Shown piece by piece: positions 60,820 through 64,000 of a stretch of 64,000 bases of DNA. Source of the DNA: Phytoseiulus persimilis (Eukaryota; Arthropoda; Arachnida; Mesostigmata; Phytoseiidae). A model generated the notes under the pieces. The model did not search any database and was not told where the DNA came from. It saw only the letters and a list, made by a program, of their open reading frames with translations. The position numbers and the translations under genes are program-made. The DNA lies in NCBI GenBank assembly GCA_037576195.1, contig CM075103.1:1798001-1862000 (forward strand), in the 5' to 3' direction. Each line of letters begins with the position of its first letter. Within the stretch, counting starts at the first letter, position 1.

Positions 60820-61280
60820 AACAAATCATTGAAGGTAGAGCATTTCGGAAGAAAAACATCGTCGTATTCTCTGGCGTCGATACGTTTGAAGGGGTCCAAT
60901 CGTGTGAATCAGCACGACGCGGGTTCTCAGTGCCCTTCGCAAAAAAACAAGTTCGAAATGCGATCGTGGGCCTCTCCTTGATGGATATCGCTCTGGGAGC
61001 GCATTTCTTCCCACTTATATTTGACAATATCCTTTCAATCTATCGATTTCGAAGTGACTTAAGAGGAGGTTGCGTATATGAGGATAAATCCATCATAGAA
61101 TCATGCCGCTGGCTCTGACACTGGCTGAGCCACTATCCTCGTGAATGAAGGTTTGCATCGTATTTGCATAAGCTCGCTCTTTCCTAAACGAAGCTTCGTA
61201 AGCTGACGATGAAAATCTGTTCAGATGAACGGAGACCAACATTGAACACAATTTGAGTTTCACAAGGAGCCGTGCTCTCT
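60820..61280. other. Tail-to-tail spacer between symplekin and RPL37
   Basis: About 460 bp between the ends of two convergent genes. No feature is recognised. Confidence 0.6.
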
Positions 61281-61286
61281 TTTATT
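61281..61286 (-). terminator. RPL37 polyadenylation signal next to the stop codon
   Basis: On the minus strand AATAAA starts two bases after the TGA stop (TGAGTAATAAA). Together with RPL30 this points to ribosomal-protein mRNAs with almost no 3' UTR. Confidence 0.6.
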
Positions 61287-61288
61287 AC

Positions 61289-61908
61289 TCATTTCGCGGC
61301 TGCTGCAACCTTCTTAGCGATCGCTTTGAAGGGATCGACTTTCGGGGGCTTGTTCCTCTTCATCGCTTTCTTCAGGTGGCGCATGCGGCCAGAACCGGGA
61401 GCCTTCCTTCGGAGAGCTTTGACTGACCAGTTATCTGCGGAAGACCACATTCGACAACATCAATGACGGGCACAGTCTTCGCGATTTTCCCGAAGGTTTC
61501 GGAATCGGAGCAAGTGTCTCATTAACAGTCTGATTGACTACAAAAACACGTGGAGTTGGCTCGGCTCATACTCACAGCTCCTGGTCTTCGGATCGGGGTA
61601 ACCACAACAGGCACATCGGCTCTTCTGTATGTGGTAGGATGATTTCCCACAACGGCGACACAACGTATGTGTCTTGTTGTGCCGTTTTCCGAATGATGAG
61701 GTTCCTTTAGTCTGCGGAGAATAAGGGTATTGTGAACGTCGTTCTCAGCCGGAATTTTCACCAGCACCGACTGATCATTCCGCATCGGGAATCGCGCACT
61801 GGAATCAATGCATGCTTCAAGAATCTCTCGCGAAAGAGTGGAAGCGAATTCGGCCCAAAATCAATGCGATTAATTCGGATATTCTTGATCACAGAATCAA
61901 CACACCAT
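61289..61908 (-). CDS. RPL37: 60S ribosomal protein L37 (eL37), with an unusual C-terminal tail
   Basis: This is a zinc-binding protein of the large ribosomal subunit. There are three coding exons. Exon 61906-61908 is only the ATG, exon 61576-61711 is followed by a phase-1 intron, and exon 61289-61434 ends the gene, giving 94 residues (human 97). Exon 2 starts [20 protein letters not shown] and holds the C4 zinc finger (LCRRC and CACCGYP). Exon 3 starts [21 protein letters not shown] first exon consisting of the leader and just the ATG is usual for this gene. After RMRHLKK the expected VYRRFRNGFREG-type tail is missing. Instead the protein ends [18 protein letters not shown] and then VAAAAK. 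A 5' TOP start lies about 27 bases before the ATG. Confidence 0.95.
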
Positions 61909-61926
61909 CGTAGCTCGGCTCTCGCT

Positions 61927-61935
61927 GGCAAAAGG
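61927..61935 (-). promoter_or_regulatory. 5' TOP start site of RPL37
   Basis: CCTTTTGCC on the minus strand is a terminal-oligopyrimidine start, the mark of mTOR-regulated ribosomal-protein mRNAs. It would give a leader of about 26 bases before the ATG at 61908, which is followed at once by the GTGTGT donor. Confidence 0.65.
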
Positions 61936-61936
61936 A

Positions 61937-64000
61937 CCGGATGCCGTGTTGTTGGCCGAATCCGAAACCACTCGGTGTGGCGCTGCACGCAGACCAGGGC
62001 GGCAGTGAACGGCGGGAAAACTCTCCGGACCTGGACCGAGAACGAAGAGAAATATCAGGTACATTGCCTAATATCGCAATCAGGGCCCACGAGTGCCGGC
62101 CGTCTTCGGTGCGATATGCTCCCGCTTATCGGGACATTTCCAGTCCCAAGGCGCTCCTGCTCTCAGAAGGGTAGCTTGTCGCTCTCATGTACCGCTCGGG
62201 GACTGAAAGAAAATTCTTCATATCCTGGGAATGCTGCCTGGGTAGCGGAGGTTAGTCAGTCTTCATTCAGTTGCCTGATGGGGGCGAGGGACGATTTCGC
62301 ACTTCAAAGATGTATCCGCAGTTGCTGCCAATGAATCTCGCAGAACTCTCCTTTCGAGGCCGATTTGTTCTCACTCAGTATCAGTTGTATTTCTCACGCT
62401 CTTGCTCGTGACGAACTCCCTAAATAATGCCCAACGCCACTTTACTGCTCCGAGTTGGTTGCGAAAGTAATTCAAGTTGTCCTCGAGCTCACGAGGGGCG
62501 CTCGAAGTTTCCCCCAGATCTCGGCTCCGTTAACCAACATGAGATCTACTGTGCTTCCAATCAGAGTCTACAAGCATGCAAGCGAACAGCAATGCGATAG
62601 TGTTTCTCATGCTCCTATAGCTATGAAGTTTTTTCCTCATCAAAGTACATGCGATGGGATTGACTGATCGGTGATCACGAAACATTCTGATGGAGCAGTG
62701 TGAGAGATCTCAGACCACTCACAGTGCTTAGTGTGAGATGAGAACACGCCGCGGAGTGTGTAATGACTGGAAGATACCGTAAAGGGCCGGCAGCGTCATC
62801 TATCGCCGCTCCCGAGCAATATGACGAACTTGGAGCTTCACTCTAAGAGGTGTGTCGCCAGTCTGATCTATATCACAATGTATTTCGCGAACGAAGTTTC
62901 GAACGCAGCATCTCATTGATACAGGGGCTCCTCTGTCTGCTCGGAATTGTGAAAACATTTATCTCACCCGTTGGATCACATTTTCTCAAGACCCTAGTTC
63001 AAGTCTGAAGGAATCGACCACGATATTCGAGTTTCGCTACCCGACGTGTCTCACATAAGTCGGCAAAGTGACAGATTCATTTCATGATTCAAGCTCTCAG
63101 AAAAGAATGAGCAGTCCTCCGCCATGGGAACTGAGCGGAACATGTGCTTGCGAATAGCCTTCCCTGGCTGGAAAGTATTTCAGAGGTTTTCATGTAATGC
63201 AAAACATCGCAGAAACTTTATCCGCTTTCCGATATTCCCCTACGTCATGAAGTTGCGCATTTCTCGCTGAGTTCCGTGACGACATTGAACTCTCGGCATT
63301 CGGAGTGAGCTTCCCAGATTGTGCCGACGCCTTGTGTCGTGCTGGCCGAGTCCCCTCCCCCAGCAAAGTCCCTATCGAGCGACGCGTCTGGCTGAATGGC
63401 TGCGGATGTGGCGAGATTCCACACACGAGCAGCTCACACAACGCTTCACAAAAGACTTGTTCTCTCCCGCTGGTTGTCCTCATTGGAGTTAAGTGGACTC
63501 ATTGGGACTGACAGATGGAAATGGATCGCTCCCCGAGAGCAAAATGATACGGTGAATCTCGTCGCTCGAGACAAAGTCGAGGGAGGAATGATTGTTGATT
63601 GATTCCCAACTCTCGGCTGCCCAGCTTCTCCGGTTTTTCTTCGCAAGCCCAGTCAGAAGTTGAATTTTGGCGCCATCCGAGAAGAGGAGCAGACGACGAG
63701 TGATCGGCAAAGTATCTCCCGCTGTTTTTGGAGTTTGCGCGTTTTGTTTATGTTGTGGTTGAAGCTGCTGTTGATCAATGATCACCACTGGCAGTGCCTC
63801 CTCGACAGAATATTAGGCGGGTGTGGGAGCGTGATCGTCGGAGAACTTTTCACCACTGAGGGAGGAATATCGCCAGCGAACATATCCGAAAATATCACAA
63901 GTAGGATCCGTTCGTCGTTGAGAGTTCTCTTGAAAAACTGAGACCCCGGAGACCGGTGCGAGCGATCAGTTTGAAGGCGCGATCCTCGGTGGGGCGAACC
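61937..64000. other. Unassigned right flank
   Basis: No gene is named. On the minus strand about 63809-63489 is open for about 107 codons with a protein-like, Gln-rich start (IIDQQQLQPQHKQNAQ) and no ATG. An acceptor-like site (TTCTGTCGAG) precedes it, so it may be a last exon of a gene beyond the right edge. A second minus-strand ATG frame (63483-63190) begins a few bases after its stop. An E2F-like TTTTGGCGCC lies at 63665-63674, inside that first frame. Confidence 0.4.

Overview
The window is nuclear DNA of an animal, most likely an arthropod and probably a small-genome mite or other chelicerate. That placement is an inference. It rests on conserved metazoan genes with short introns (52 to about 230 bp in the spliced models), roughly even base composition, an arthropod-type vrille/NFIL3 bZIP factor, and ribosomal-protein genes with tiny 3' ends. 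It is not prokaryotic: no operons or Shine-Dalgarno-led gene strings are seen, and GT-AG introns restore the reading frame of recognised proteins.

Layout. 1-9.7 kb: no recognised host gene, but a decayed pogo/Tigger-type DNA transposon lies at about 7.3-8.45 kb. 9.7-12.0 kb (minus): anaphase-promoting complex subunit 5. 14.3-15.5 kb (minus): a vrille/NFIL3-like bZIP repressor. 15.5-40.3 kb: a gene-poor stretch of about 25 kb upstream of vrille, holding a hAT-like non-autonomous transposon (36108-36790), a tRNA-like fragment, long G/C homopolymers, an E-box and a VRI-type D-box. 40.3-43.7 kb (minus): MCM2, with a leader intron and E2F sites at its 5' end. 44.4-45.5 kb: a 325-330 bp tandem repeat. 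45.7-46.0 kb (plus): RPL30. 46.6-48.1 kb (plus): a SENP/Ulp1 SUMO protease. 48.1-52.1 kb: genes not recognised, including a convincing four-exon model (50894-52056, plus) and a weaker two-exon model (48607-49228, minus). 54.05-54.88 kb: a non-autonomous DNA transposon with 130-bp inverted ends and a 7-bp target duplication, sitting beside an older inverted repeat. 55.5-60.8 kb (plus): symplekin in 13 exons. 61.3-61.9 kb (minus): RPL37 with a 5' TOP leader. 61.9-64 kb: nothing firmly assigned.

The recognised genes are housekeeping genes of cell-cycle control and replication (APC5, MCM2), SUMO processing, mRNA 3'-end formation (symplekin) and translation (RPL30, RPL37), plus one developmental/circadian transcription factor with its own large non-coding territory. 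They do not form a joint pathway. No virus-derived element, LTR element, CRISPR array or bacterial-type system was recognised. The most novel items are the unrecognised four-exon gene, the long-inverted-repeat transposon with its 7-bp duplication, the altered tail of RPL37, polyadenylation signals that overlap or abut stop codons, and antisense protein-like reading frames in the one long intron of symplekin.
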